A stretch of DNA of 64,000 bases from assembly GCA_024195585.1 (NCBI GenBank), contig SWBL01000082.1, positions 94,875 through 158,874 of the forward strand, written 5' to 3'. The stretch is from Aureobasidium sp. EXF-3400. Its lineage: Eukaryota; Ascomycota; Dothideomycetes; Dothideales; Saccotheciaceae. Numbering within the stretch: the first letter of the stretch is position 1; each line of letters begins with the position of its first letter. Below are positions 32,762 through 44,900 of this stretch, in pieces. The notes under the pieces were generated by a model, which worked only from the letters and a program-made list of their open reading frames with translations, made no database searches and was not told where the DNA came from. The position numbers and the translations under genes are program-made.

Positions 32762-35700
32762 CTAATGCAACAAGTTCCTCAGACTGGGGCTTGCGCTTGC
32801 TCCGTTCGTTCTTACATCGACTGATCCATCTCGTGGTGTCGCTGCTCGAACAACACCTGGAGGCGGACTGCCATGCCCGACATTTGCGCTAGGTGTTTGT
32901 TGACCATTGGTGATCGGTGCTAGCGTTGGTGGGTGCGGTGGATGTTGATGCGGATGATGCACCCCGTGGATCCCATTGCTCATGGGTAAGTGGTGACGTT
33001 GGCCTTGTGTTTGTCCGTTTGGCTGTGCGAAAGTGGGTGGTGTGCCATGGCCATAAGTCGGCACGCTTCCTGGCGCATATCCATTTGGCTGTGCATGTGG
33101 AGGTTGGTAGGGTCCAGGATATGCTTGAGGGGCTGGCGGTTGCATCTGACCAACTACCTCAACTGGTATAGCTGTTGAGACTGGCGGCAATGTATGTACC
33201 GGAGCTTGAGCCTGTGGTTGTGCGTTTTGGTTTGCGATCCCTGTACCCCATCCAATCTGAAGAGGGAACTGCTTTGGGGGTGACAGAGACACTCTTTTGC
33301 GAGCTGAGGGAGGCGACGGTGATGCCTCTTGCGGGGCATTAATCCGCTTGAAGTGGCATTTGTTGCATCGGTAGCCCTTGAGATTGTCTTCACTGCGTGT
33401 TGTGACTGGCGTTTGGGCTTGTACTCTCTTCAAAGTCTCCTCAGCAGTCCACCATCTAGGACTGGTGTCGGTTTGACACTTGAGACACGTCTTAGTAGAC
33501 TCGTCTTCAACAGAGCTTGCACCATCAATTTCGTCCGCTCTTGAGGCTCCTGCCGGTGAGTTGCGCGCCGATCGTGCCATGTTGCTTGCTGTGGAAATAC
33601 GACGAAGAGCCGCGGCGCTTGTGGTAGTCGCTTGCGAGGCCAATTTCGTCGATTGACTGAGAAGATTGGCCTTTCTGGCAGTTCCAGTAAGAGTCGGATC
33701 CGCCTGTTTGTAGTTCTCTACAAACACTTGTAAAGCATTTTGGCTTTTGTCGTCGGCCGCCTCGCTGATCGGATGCACCGGAGTCTTTATGGCATGCTCC
33801 TTGCACCAAATGGCGGCTGTGAGCGATCCAGTTTCGTCACCGAGAGTCGCCGTGATGACTTGGTCTTTGCGTGATCCTTTGACTGGTGTCACGTCGAAGC
33901 CCAGTGTGTACCCAGCCTGAACAGCGCAGCCAACATGGAAGTTGGCACGACATTGCAAACAAGACACACAAGCGCCGTGGTCGTTCTTCTTGCAGACCTT
34001 GCATGTCGCCTCGTAGCGTTCCATTGGGATGGCACTAAATCCTTCCGCCCTTTCCAGAAGGCTTGCTTCGCTGAATTTGATCTCGGGCGTCCATATCGCA
34101 CATTGGACGTGTACCCAGTTATTGCCATCAGTACGCTTCAGTGGCTCTCTGGGGTTGCTGGGCCGGTTGAGACTGGCCTGCTTCTTGTTGTACTCCAGCT
34201 GCACACTGTCCATGAGCTCCTTCTCCAGTCTCTCCTTTTCACGCTCGCGGTCTGACTTCTTCTTGTGTGTGACTCTGGGCGTTTCGAGCATTTCAAGAGT
34301 CGTCTCCTCAATCGGGCACAATGTGCACATGTACTCGGTTGAGACTGCTGGTGTCCTGTCGTTGGTACACTGGTCGCAGACCCACTTTGTTGGCACAACC
34401 TGGGTTGAGAGACCATAACACCTCTTGTGCACACTGAGCTTGCAGTGCGAACACACAATGGGACTTTCGCCTGCCGAATCGATCACGTTACAGACGAAAC
34501 ATGGCAGCTCTCTCCATCTGGGCTGGTCAGGTACGATGGGCGGAGGAGGAGGTGTCGGAAGCTTCGGTGCCTTCTTCTTCTCAACGCCGTCGGGTGCAAG
34601 TTTGGCCTTCTTCTTGGGCGGCTCCGCTCCTTCGACTGACTGAATGATGTTCGGGTCTTCGGTCACAGCCTCGTTTGCCGCCAGAATTTCGCGTACAACC
34701 TCTTCGTCGAACTTACGCTTCCAGGCACGTCCACCAGCCTGAATAGCTTTCTTAGTTGCTTCATCGATCTCCTCCCACACAATCGCATATCTTCTCCATA
34801 GTCCAGCGCATCTTCCGCAAAGTGCCAAGAGTAAACGAGTGTTCTTGTCTTTGCTCATTTTACCTTCGCCAGAGGGCACAGTTTGGCCAGGAGTAACACC
34901 AGGAGCTCTGCGCCATTGCCGAGAGTGTCGCGTAGAACAATGCTTGCATTGAAATCCTCTCTTCTGGGTTCTGGCTTTGTCGGTGTCGAACGCAGAGTCG
35001 TCTAGATCATCGGCGACCTCAGCATGCAGCTTGCCAGCGGGATCCATATTCTGGCGCTTGCGCCCTTTGCGACCTCCATAGTTGTCCCATATTTGACGGC
35101 CGCGCGGTGTTTTCTTCCAAAGGTAGTAAAAGCGAATGATTGTAGCCGTAGGGTGATGCGTCTTCATGTGGAGCCTGACCGATCTGTGCTCGGAGCCGTA
35201 CTTCATTACGCCTTCCTCGAACTTCTTCAATTCGTCTGGCGTAAGTATGGGTTCCTTGAGATCTTTGACACGATCGACCTTAGACAATTGTTCGATTGCC
35301 TTGTCTGCATTGTATTTGTTCTTGATCAGGAGCTCCAGCGCCTTGTCTTGTAGATTGGAGCCCCAAGTCGTGACTTTGAGTGACTTTGCAGTACCTTTGA
35401 CGCGATCCATGAACTTGTCGATAAAGTCTTCGTTCGAGGCAGGAGCATGTTCGTCGTCTTCGTCTGGCATTTTGAACATAAGTCTGGCCGTGTTTCTCGG
35501 ATCATCATTGTCGTAATCCTCTCCTCGGTGAACATAACCCGGAGGCTCGTCTTGGACCCATTTCGGGCGCTTTTCTCGTTCTTTTCGGTCCGCCTCGATT
35601 GCGGCAAGAGTCTCTTTTGTCAGTTTTGTGTCCTTCTTCTGACCACCGCCCTTAACGAAGCGCTTCTTGATATCCGCTGGTTTTACAAGCTCGATCGGCC

Positions 35701-37489
35701 TGCCATGCCACACGTTGGTATTCGCTTGATGGCGCGGTCCTAGGCGCGAGCTAGCTCTCGGGTAAATTGCGCGGTCGTCATACTGCAGCGCATCCTCAAC
35801 CCTGCAGTGAATACCCAGGTATCTGAAAGGCCACATCTTGGCCATGGCAATCTCAGCCTGTGTACCAGGATGTTGATCAGTAGCGACATCTGGACCACTA
35901 GGGCTTGGTGCTCGAGTGCTTGCTGCCAACGCTGGATCTTCTTCCTCTTCTTCGACGACTTCCTCTTCTTCATCAACACCGCCGAGAGGGGTGTTACGCG
36001 CTTCCAGTCTCCTTTCTGCAGCGCGACCACAAGGTCCACACGCCCAAGCGAAACCACGTGTGGGCTTTTTCGGCAATGGAGGTCTGACGCAATTCATGTG
36101 ATAGCAGTTGCCGCAAATTGCGCAGTCAACAGAGTCATTGCTAAGAGTAGAGTTAGCCATGTTATGGAAGCGCGCATGCGAGAGTCATACCTTGCACAGT
36201 ATTGAGTGCACCGCTTACAGAGCTTGACTGCAGCTGTGAGCTCTTTGACTCTGTTGGTTTCCACAGCAATGAATTTCCATCTCTCATCCAAGGCTCGCTT
36301 AACCTTGTCCGGAACGTTGATGATTTGGGACGTCGGAATAACCTCGTAAAATCGGCGAATGAAGCGATCAAAAATTTGGTTAAACCAAAAACAGTTCGAG
36401 CCTTTGCGGTACTCATCGAGGTTCTCAATTTCCGACCGATGGAGGATCTGACACTTTCCGCGTAAAGATGTGAGGGGACAGACGTCAGAGTGCATGGTAC
36501 CGTATACAAGACGGCTGTCGTTGTTGAGACGCTGTACGTCGCGTGGGCGATAGAACCAATTCACCCGGATTGAATCCACGGGAGATTTCGGATCGTCGGA
36601 GTTGGTGTGCAGGAATTCCATAATCCTGCAGAGGTAATAAGGATCACCAGGTGGTTCGCAGACAAGATACACATGATCTAGAAATTATCAGTTAGTCGTA
36701 CCGAGGGAAGAAAAACTTCGAATCGTTCTTACCATCGACATAGAGCACTGTGCCGTCGTCCGCTACCAGTCCTCCTTTCTTCAAAACTCCCTTTGATTTT
36801 TCGAAAGTCATCATGTTGGACTCGCGAGACATGTTTGCCAGGGGGACAGAATTTGCTGGTCGCTTTGTAGTGGGTTGCGCAGCCGCATTTGCAGTGGTGT
36901 TACCAGATCCAGATGCAACAATGGCAGTATTGGCGGCACCAGCTGCCTTGCGCTTCTTGGGAGGGACAGTGGAGAAAGACGAAGTTCCTGGAATAGTCTC
37001 TTTGCCGGAAACAGACGGTGACCTTTCGTCTTGGTCGGCACCATTGACTCGAACAATTGAAGGATCAGAAGTGGCCTTCTTAGTCTCTGTCGCAGCTTGT
37101 TGATTCCGCTTAGAATCACCGACCGGGGCGTTTTTGGCAGATGCAGGCTTGGCCGGTGGCGGGGGGACTTCGAATTCCATATCTTGATCCTCTGCATAAT
37201 TTGGTCGAGGACGGTTGCGTGAGCGTGTTCCATAGGGCATCGCGTCGGCCATAGCAACATCTGAAAAATCCTGTGCTGACGAAATATCCGCTGGCCGCGA
37301 TGATGACTGTCGAGAATTTGATGCAGTGGGCTGATCAGCAGCAGGAGCTGGAGTCTGCGAAGCACTCATGATTACATGTGATGTGTCATCTGTCACATTC
37401 TCGGCTTTGATGGTGTTGTTGTTGCCAGTTGGCTCAACAGAGGAGCGAGAACCTGCATCGTTCATGGCGCTGGACGCGCGAGATTCCAT
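32762..37489 (-). CDS. SNT2: Snt2-type chromatin reader (BAH, PHD, SANT)
   Basis: Snt2 is a histone-reading subunit that in yeast and filamentous fungi links chromatin to stress response and development, with E3-ligase and Rpd3L-related roles reported. Minus-strand exons are 37489-36733, 36677-36191 and 36140-32762, giving 1,540 residues with introns of 55 and 50 nt. The order is: disordered N-terminus to about 225; BAH domain about 230-400; PHD finger from about 415 (CAICGNCYHMNCVRPPLP); SANT-like segment (LTPDELKKFEEGVMKYGSEH); GATA-like zinc motif (CKHCSTRHSRQWRR, then CGRCAGLW). Next come a second PHD (CFVCNVIDSAGESPIVC), an extended PHD (NWVHVQCAIWTPEI, then CKVCKKNDHGACVSC), a second CxxC-type motif (CLKCQTDTSPRWW) and a Pro/Gln-rich tail. 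The architecture makes the call secure. Confidence 0.92.
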
Positions 37490-39234
37490 GTCGGAAGACC
37501 AGCGACGCCAGCCAAAACGTCAATATGCTGGCGGACCGCTCCACGGACGAGATGGGTCTGATGTATTAGAAACTTTGTCCAGATGGGTAGAGTACAAGTG
37601 TTAGGCGAGTACCATACGAGACTGGTGAGGGTTTATGGGCAATGAGCAAAAAGGGTGGAAGATGTCAAGAGGATGAGAGAGACAACATGCGTGTCGGAGC
37701 ACGGGTACTGGCCCGAACGAAGCTGGTTGCGCGCGCGTGTCAAGGGTATTTGAATGTACCGGCAAGCGGAAATTCAAGCGAGGGCGAGAACGTCGAAGCA
37801 GGGCTAGGTTGCAACGAAAATTGGGGGAAGCGTAGTCAAGAAGTTGATGGCAGGTGTGATGACAAGAGAGGAAAGTAGTGTGAACAATTGGATGATGTGA
37901 AGCCACGCGGATCAGAAGGCCCCCTGCCCGTCTCTGGTAATCGCCGTCTTTATTGTTACCACTGTACCTAAATTCGAACGCCCTCTCTTGCAATCCCTCA
38001 TTGATACTCTTGCAATAATGCCAAGGCTTGCACAGTCGCTTCCGCCTTGCCGGTCCCATCTGACAACATCAAAAGACCAGCAGGTTCCAATTCTCTTCTC
38101 ATATGACCATCCTTCACCTTGCATCTAATGTCCTGTTCGAATTTTAGCTGATACGTATACGGCTCCTCGTATGCAGCATGGCACAGTCGACTGCATTTTT
38201 TCGGCTTCAACGGCCACATTTCTCCAAAAAGAGATAACCTTCTGCGAGCCCGGCCGACGGCTGGCGGATCACGATTGCCATCCGAAAACTGTCAGACATC
38301 GAATGCTCGGAGCTTTCTGTGACTGTCTGCAATCATCTTGTCTACGTGCATCTCAGTCGCAGTCAATTTTGCTCACTTGTACACTTCACTTGTATCATTA
38401 CCGCACTGCACTAAATTCACTCTCAAAGCACCTCCCAAATGGCCCAGTACGTCCAACACCTACGTCAGTATTCAATTTGAGCGCGTATATCAGCGACTCT
38501 AAATCTATAGCTGTTCGACCTCTTAAGCGTCGTGCTTCTCAAGAGCATATTTGCGAAACTCCGATGTCGTCGAATTAATCTTCGGGTGCCCTGCATCTAC
38601 CATGATAGCCGTAAGCGATCGTGCAATGTGTCCACTACGACCAGACTGGTAGTGATAGAGCATATAACAGTAGCTTGGTCCACGGCCAAATGGTCTGAAA
38701 CCCTTGGGTATGCTTGCTACGCTTCGTCGTTTGCACATTATGTCGCGTCCTTGGCGAGACCTTTGAAGGGTCAGGTTGTCGTCGCCCAGATCCACAAAGG
38801 GCTGCAGATAGCCGAGCCAATCAAATGCGGTCTGATGTTTGTGGCTTGGATCCGCGCGTGGGGCAGATGATTTTACAGCGGCCGACCTGAACTTCATGCT
38901 GTGCTGTCACGCTTCTCGTATGGTCACCCGGTCACGAACAACTATAATACAACCCATATTTGATGATCAGCAATTCGCTGATCTTATTTAATGATATGCG
39001 CAGTGTACGAAAAACGGCTTAAAAACATCAACAGGCGTGACTCGTATTAAACTCAAACGAAAAACAAGGGTTCAGTCGAGATCTGGGTTGCCAAATGAAC
39101 GGACGATATCGTTGGGCCACGCGGACCCGGTGATCCACCCATGGTATATCATCTCAATAGATATACCTGAAATTGTCATTTTCACTGGAAAATGTCAGCA
39201 TGTTGGTCTCTAAGCCGCATATCTCAAGACGGTC
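37490..39234. other. Gene-poor interval of 1.7 kb
   Basis: No recognisable gene lies between the SNT2 start and the end of the MFS gene. The part next to SNT2 (to about 38,000) is probably its promoter and a long 5' leader. Around 38,523-38,897 both strands carry open frames of 110-125 codons without family features, so at most one is real. The part from 38,930 to 39,230 is A+T-rich and is probably the MFS 3' region. No tRNA, transposon end or tandem repeat was found. Confidence 0.5.
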
Positions 39235-41334
39235 TCACCGATCAGTTAGATCTGCGAATGCGGTCGCATTGAGATCTCTGCCCTCTAGACCACCAGGCAA
39301 AGCACTCTGAATCCTGTCTCGGCGACGATTCTCTCTACTCAAGAGCAAACGCAGTAGAAGGATGATGCAGACTTCGGTCAAGTGACTGACAATCATACTC
39401 CAGATGCCTAATTCGTAACGAGGGGATTGCTCGGGCTTGTAAAAGAATGGTCCTGCAATATTGCCCGTGCAATACTGTAGAAAGTGGTCAGTACGAGAAG
39501 AACGTGTAAAGCAGAAACCACTCACCCCAAGGAAGAGTATAGCATTCGTCACAACCTTCTTGGAATGCCCAGCCTATCTATGTCAGTACTAATCCAGTCC
39601 AAACGGTCAGCATCTGTTCCTTGAACTTACAACATTAGCAGTGGTCAAAGACAAGATCATGACAAAAGCTGCGTTGTAGGGCCTGGATTGATGATCAGCA
39701 TGATTATCTTCGATATCGATTAAATTCACTTACCCGGTCAGGTAGTAGCATATCAGTCTTCCGGCTTTGTTGTCAGCAGCTAAGAATGCTACTGGAGTCA
39801 GAAAACCTAACATGCCCGATGTGAGACTCGCTTAGACTTACCAAGCCCGAAAGTTCCGCTAATGTTTGGCAGCAGAAAGAGAAGGATGAAATAGCACCTC
39901 GTCTGACTACCTTTGGATGCAAATTTGTCGTTCAAGAACACGCATGTCAGAATACTGATGGCTATGAAAATGCCTGAAAAGGTCAGAGCCGACTTGCAAT
40001 CAGTTCTAGGTGCTTACCATAAGGAACCTGCATCAATGTCGTAACTAGGGTACTGAATCCGAAGCCCTTGATAATGATGGTGCCAAAATTTGATATGCCT
40101 CCATTCTATAAGAGTTGTGGTTAGCATAAGTCATGAGATAATCCTTGATCGAGGGTCTTACCGGTATGTTGCCCACCACACCCAGAAGGAAGAAAAGGTA
40201 GGTCTTGTAACTGTGATTCAAGTGTGGTCAGCATGGTATACCATCGTGGAAAATAAACTGCTCCATAGAGGGCCACCGTAATTTTGCGCATCGCCTCAAC
40301 GAGCTTCTACCACATGTGAACGAGGCTTGTGGTCCTCCGATGACAATGTACGTACTCTGTAAATGCTTCGCGGACCTGATACCACTTCAGATGCTTATTT
40401 TCTATACCAGTCTGGTTATCTCTCAGCCTTTCGACAGCTATCCTCTTTTCTCTTTCGCTGAGGCCTTTAGCGGTAACTGGACTGTCTGGAAGGAATATCA
40501 TCATTACTACACCCCATACGCAACAGAGGGCTCCGATGATCAGGAATTCGAACTTCCACGACGGCAGACCTGCTTTGATGTGGCCGATTCTGAAAAACGT
40601 CAGCTTATTTGTATATCCAACAGACTCGACAACATCTACCCATAGCCCAGGAGACCTCCCAAGGCAATACCGAATCCATTGGCCGTATACCACAGACCCA
40701 TTCTGATAGGTTGCTGACGTCTTGAATACCACATGGAGGTGATGATCATGAATGCTGGATCAGAACATGCCTCAGCAGCTCCTGAGAGGGCTCTCAGAAC
40801 AGCTAACGTCGCGAAGTTTCTTGCTGCCGCCTGGCACATAAGAAGAGCTCCCCACATGAAGATATTTGCACCCAGATATTTGCCAATAGGGAATCGTTGC
40901 ATCAAGAAGTTGGTCGGCAAGGCCCAAAAAAGAAAGCCAAAGTAAAATATCGACGAGAGCCAACTGTATTGCTGGCCATGAATGTGTAGGTCCTCGCGGA
41001 TGCCAAAAATGGCGGCATAACTGAGCGTCGTCTTGTCGATATAGAAAAAAGCGTAACAGACGGCGAGGTATGGCAGGATCATCAAGTCAATCTTTCTTAC
41101 AACTCTTGCTTCTTCGGCTGGATCAATAGGCTCGTGGGGCTGTGAAGCAAAGAGTCTTTGGGCCACATCGCCATCTTCTTTTATGCTGACGCCCTTCCAC
41201 TCAGCAGGGTCTTCTATGGCATCAATCTTCTCTCGATGCTCTGCACCGTCTTTTGCTCCATCTTTGGTATCGACTTGATAGGGTCCAACTTGAGAAATGG
41301 CATCTGCCTGTGGTTGGCGGGAGAGAAATCGCAT
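39235..41334 (-). CDS. MFS transporter, Dal5-like anion:cation symporter family, nine exons
   Basis: This is a plasma-membrane permease of the fungal ACS family, whose members carry allantoate, nicotinate, pantothenate or related organic acids. Minus-strand exons are 41334-40640, 40589-40356, 40210-40162, 40105-40018, 39973-39842, 39791-39734, 39682-39631, 39573-39526 and 39474-39235, giving 531 residues. The first membrane segments (LMILPYLAVCYAFFYIDK) carry the family's Asp-Lys after the first span, then LSYAAIFGIREDL. RIGLWYTANG-like and LPDSPVTAKGLSEREK motifs follow in order. Splicing at 39792-39841 gives FGLVAFLAADNKAGR and restores the ACS pattern. The gene has far more introns than its neighbours, including one of 145 nt. 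The substrate cannot be read from sequence. Confidence 0.87.
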
Positions 41335-41949
41335 ATTGATGTTCAACGAGAGAGGTTGGACTTTGGGGTGAAATATCAAGTGGCTACTGGGTCTTTTACA
41401 TATGCCTGCTAGTGACTGCTGATCCTCTGCATTTGCCCGTTTGTATGGCACTATTCTATCCAATTGCTCTCTTACCCCGGTTATACACCATGACATCTCC
41501 ACATAACCCCGCACCCAGATGCCTTAGATCTGCAGTACTGTATACATGGTCTCGGCAAGAAGTGCGAGCTGGTCAGATGGTGCGGTGCTTCCCCATGCGC
41601 GTAATCGTCTAAATGCACAATATTTACAGTAAGTACTAAGTAGAAACCATCCACTGAGAGTTGTGTTTCATCAGCTCTCTATGGACCCGCCCGCTATCTG
41701 AACAAAATCGTGCATTTTGTTAGTCTCAACTTCACCTGTATGTAATGGTGAGAGCGTCTTAGGAGTGACGTATTTAAGCACACAGGGAGGTGAGGGTCAT
41801 CGACGGCAATAGTGTCACAAAGCGTATGACCAGCCAAGTACTGAGGATCCTGGAGAAAAAGAAAACAGTGAAATTACAAATGGGTATAGAACAATGTTAG
41901 TGAAACTCGCGCGATTGTAAAGGACAATCCAACTCCTCATCATAATTCC
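41335..41949. other. Intergenic spacer
   Basis: These 615 bases hold the MFS promoter and the 3' UTR of the phosphatase gene. No gene or repeat is seen. Confidence 0.45.
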
Positions 41950-44900
41950 TCATCTCCAAATCTTCCATCCCGGCTTCTTCGCGGTGTCTTCCTGTCCGGG
42001 AGACTGCTCTTGAACTCTGCGCCTATCTTCATCTGCTTGTGCACCACTCCTTCCCAAGATCCGATCAGCTATGCTTGGTCTGCGGGCTCGCGGCTGCTGT
42101 TGGTGGTATTCGTCATCCAGTTCTGACTCGGTATAACTCCCTTCTGAATCAGTATAATCGTCGTCATGTCTTTGATCGTTGGTTTCGGATTCGTGCTGCT
42201 GTCTACGTCCAAATGGGTTCCATGAGCGTTTCTCTCGAGTAGGAAGCTCTGAAGGGTGAGGCCCAGTCGGAGATTGGATCGAGGCTTCGTGAGCTTTGTC
42301 ATGTCTCGTACCTGCCACTGCAGGGTGAAGGTGACGAGGAGGGGATGGTGCAACTTCTTTGTGAAATCCACTTACGTCTGAAGGACCGTCATTACCAAGA
42401 GGAAAATTTCTGGTTCTAGTGCGTGCGGTTGTATCATGTCCAGTTGTCTGCAACCTTGAGTTGAGAGCTCTGTCATCCAGTCTGCCTGGCAATCGTTCAT
42501 CGAGGCTTTCTGAACCACTTGGATTATCACTTGCGAGCGCGTGATCGTCAAAGCTGGGCGACCTGTGAACTGATTTGCCTCTCAGGCGGTCCATCATCGA
42601 GGCACCTCTCGATTTGAACCTGGCTGTATTTATGTCGGCATCTCCCTCGTACCACAAAGCAGGTACCAAAAATCTGTACGGCTTGGTAATTCCTGCAGGA
42701 TCCTTTTGATCAACCTCCATATTGAGACAGATATCTAATCCACTCTCAAGATTGATATGTCCGAATTGCTCGCCATTCGGCCCACCTTTGGCACTTGCCT
42801 TGAGCGCCTCCTTTTCGGAAAGGTCTGTAGGCCTCCTATGGAAATGGTTGATCGGTCGAGAGTGTGTTTGTGGAAAGTAAGATCCGCCGTCATCATTCCC
42901 ACGTGACAAGGCACCATCTCGCGTCTCATCTGGTCCGTATGCATCCATGGAATGTACTTCACCTCTCGTCACGACCGGCTGGCTTTCTTTTGCTGACGCA
43001 CCCGAGAGTCTACGCACTAGGTTTCCCGGACGAAATCCTCGGCGATTGGTGGATGTAGATCGTGCCATTGCACCAGGCGGGTATTGTCGATCATCTGGCA
43101 GCTGTTCCGGGCCTGGAGAAGGAGGTGGAGTAGAGCCTGGGATATACTCTCTGATGCTGCAGAAGTTCCTCCTGGGAAGGAGATGAAGGTTGTTTCGAGC
43201 TTTGCCATTAACATCCTGCTCGAACATGGGAATCATGTCCTCGTCTGTCTCAGCGTCCAAATGATGAATCTTGTTACGCTTGTTAAGCACGTCGCCCATG
43301 ATGTTTGGCGGAGGTGTGTTGACAATGGCAGAAGAGACAACGTTGGGCATATACCGATGATCTCTATCCTTAGGAACACCCAGCTTCTTCTTTGTGTAAA
43401 ACTGTCCAACTGCACCTAGGTGTACGTCACCCCCCAGGATGGTGATTCGGACAGATTTGCTGGCTGCAAGCTCTTGCAGCTCTTGTATGAACCAGTTTCT
43501 TTCAGGTTTATGATGCTTGGCGGTCCAATGGTCATCCAGATCATCCAGAATTTCAACACCGCCGTCGAATTTGTTGATGAAGCCACCCAAGAGACCAGTC
43601 CGACCAATGGCTTTGATAGGGTCCATGACTCGCGATGTCAATATATTCTCCAGAAAGTTGAGTCTCGGATATGCAATTGGAACACCTAGGAGGACGATAA
43701 GGTGCTTAGTTTCTCCTTTGATGAGCTCTGATCGACATCGATTAAAGACATTATCGTAGCTTTGCTGGCTCAATACCTCGTCTCTCATTCTCTCCGTTCG
43801 ACAGTCCAGACCTAGCAGTGCAACCTTTCGCCCAAGGAACATGAACACACTGCGACTAAGCTCGTTGATGTATGGTCCGGGAGATGCACCCAGCACCCAC
43901 GAAGGCTCATCTCGTTGAGTCTCAGACACTACGCTTTGGTGCTGGAAAAGCATGTAGTACTTGAAGGCAACAGCGCCTAAGCCAGTAAATACTCTGGTAC
44001 TCATGAAATGATGAGGATAAGATCCGTAGCCCTGGAACATGTCAGCACAGGCAGCATGAAACCACCAAGGAACTTACATCGATAATGTCATGGTCATCCC
44101 AGATGTTGACCATTGGTATTTGACTGTTGGCCATACCGAACAGCCCTTGGGAGAACCACATACTGTACCTATCAAGGTAGAACGACTCAAGCTCGTCTTG
44201 CATCTCTTCTGTGAAGTCGGCCCTGTGCTTATGCTCTGGGTTCTTGGTCTGCAACCACTCTTTGAAGTATGTTGTATCGCGCATGGCAGCATCGTTGTAG
44301 ATCTGATCTCCACCACCAAGCATGACATGAAAAGGTCTTGAAAGGTGTTTGTTCAGAACATCCCGCCAAAGAGGGTCTGGCCCGGTGAACTCGTTTGAGT
44401 TTACGGACAAGCTGAAGCCATTGCAAGAATGAAACATGATGTTCATACTTTGACCTCTTCCGGGAACCCAGAAGCCGACTGCTGGACCTTTGTTGATGCG
44501 ATACGCGACTCGCGCTTGCCTCAGCCCAAGCTCAATCTCCAAATTGAACCGCCAAAAAGTGACGCCGCGTTCTCTATGCAAACGAATTGCCTTAACTTCA
44601 CGATATTTGCCAACTTTCTCGCCATCACGAGCTCGAATCCGAGGTTTGTTGCGCGTGCTGCCATGTTGGTCTTCTTGAGCTGTAGGTCTGTGTATTTGTT
44701 GGGGCTCTTGGCCAGAAGATTTGGTCAGTTCGAACAAACCAGACTCATTTTCGACACGAGAAACGTCCACACCATCTTCGAGAACGGTTACAGGCCTCAC
44801 GAAAAGCGGTTGTCCGGTCCGGGAGACTTTCATTTGACCAGCAATCGGATCTAGGTACTCAGGTGGCGGGTCTTGTTGTGCCTCTGCTGATAACGGCGGC

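Noticed and set aside
37601..38059. 152-codon minus-strand frame upstream of SNT2
   Set aside because: The composition is irregular and rich in Cys/His/Arg without a family pattern, and it lies where the SNT2 leader is expected.
39807..39841. 35-nt intron in the MFS transporter
   Set aside because: An AG at 39807 fits in frame, but the acceptor at 39792 gives a normal 50-nt intron with a CTGAC branch and a better family match (FGLVAFLAADNKAGR).
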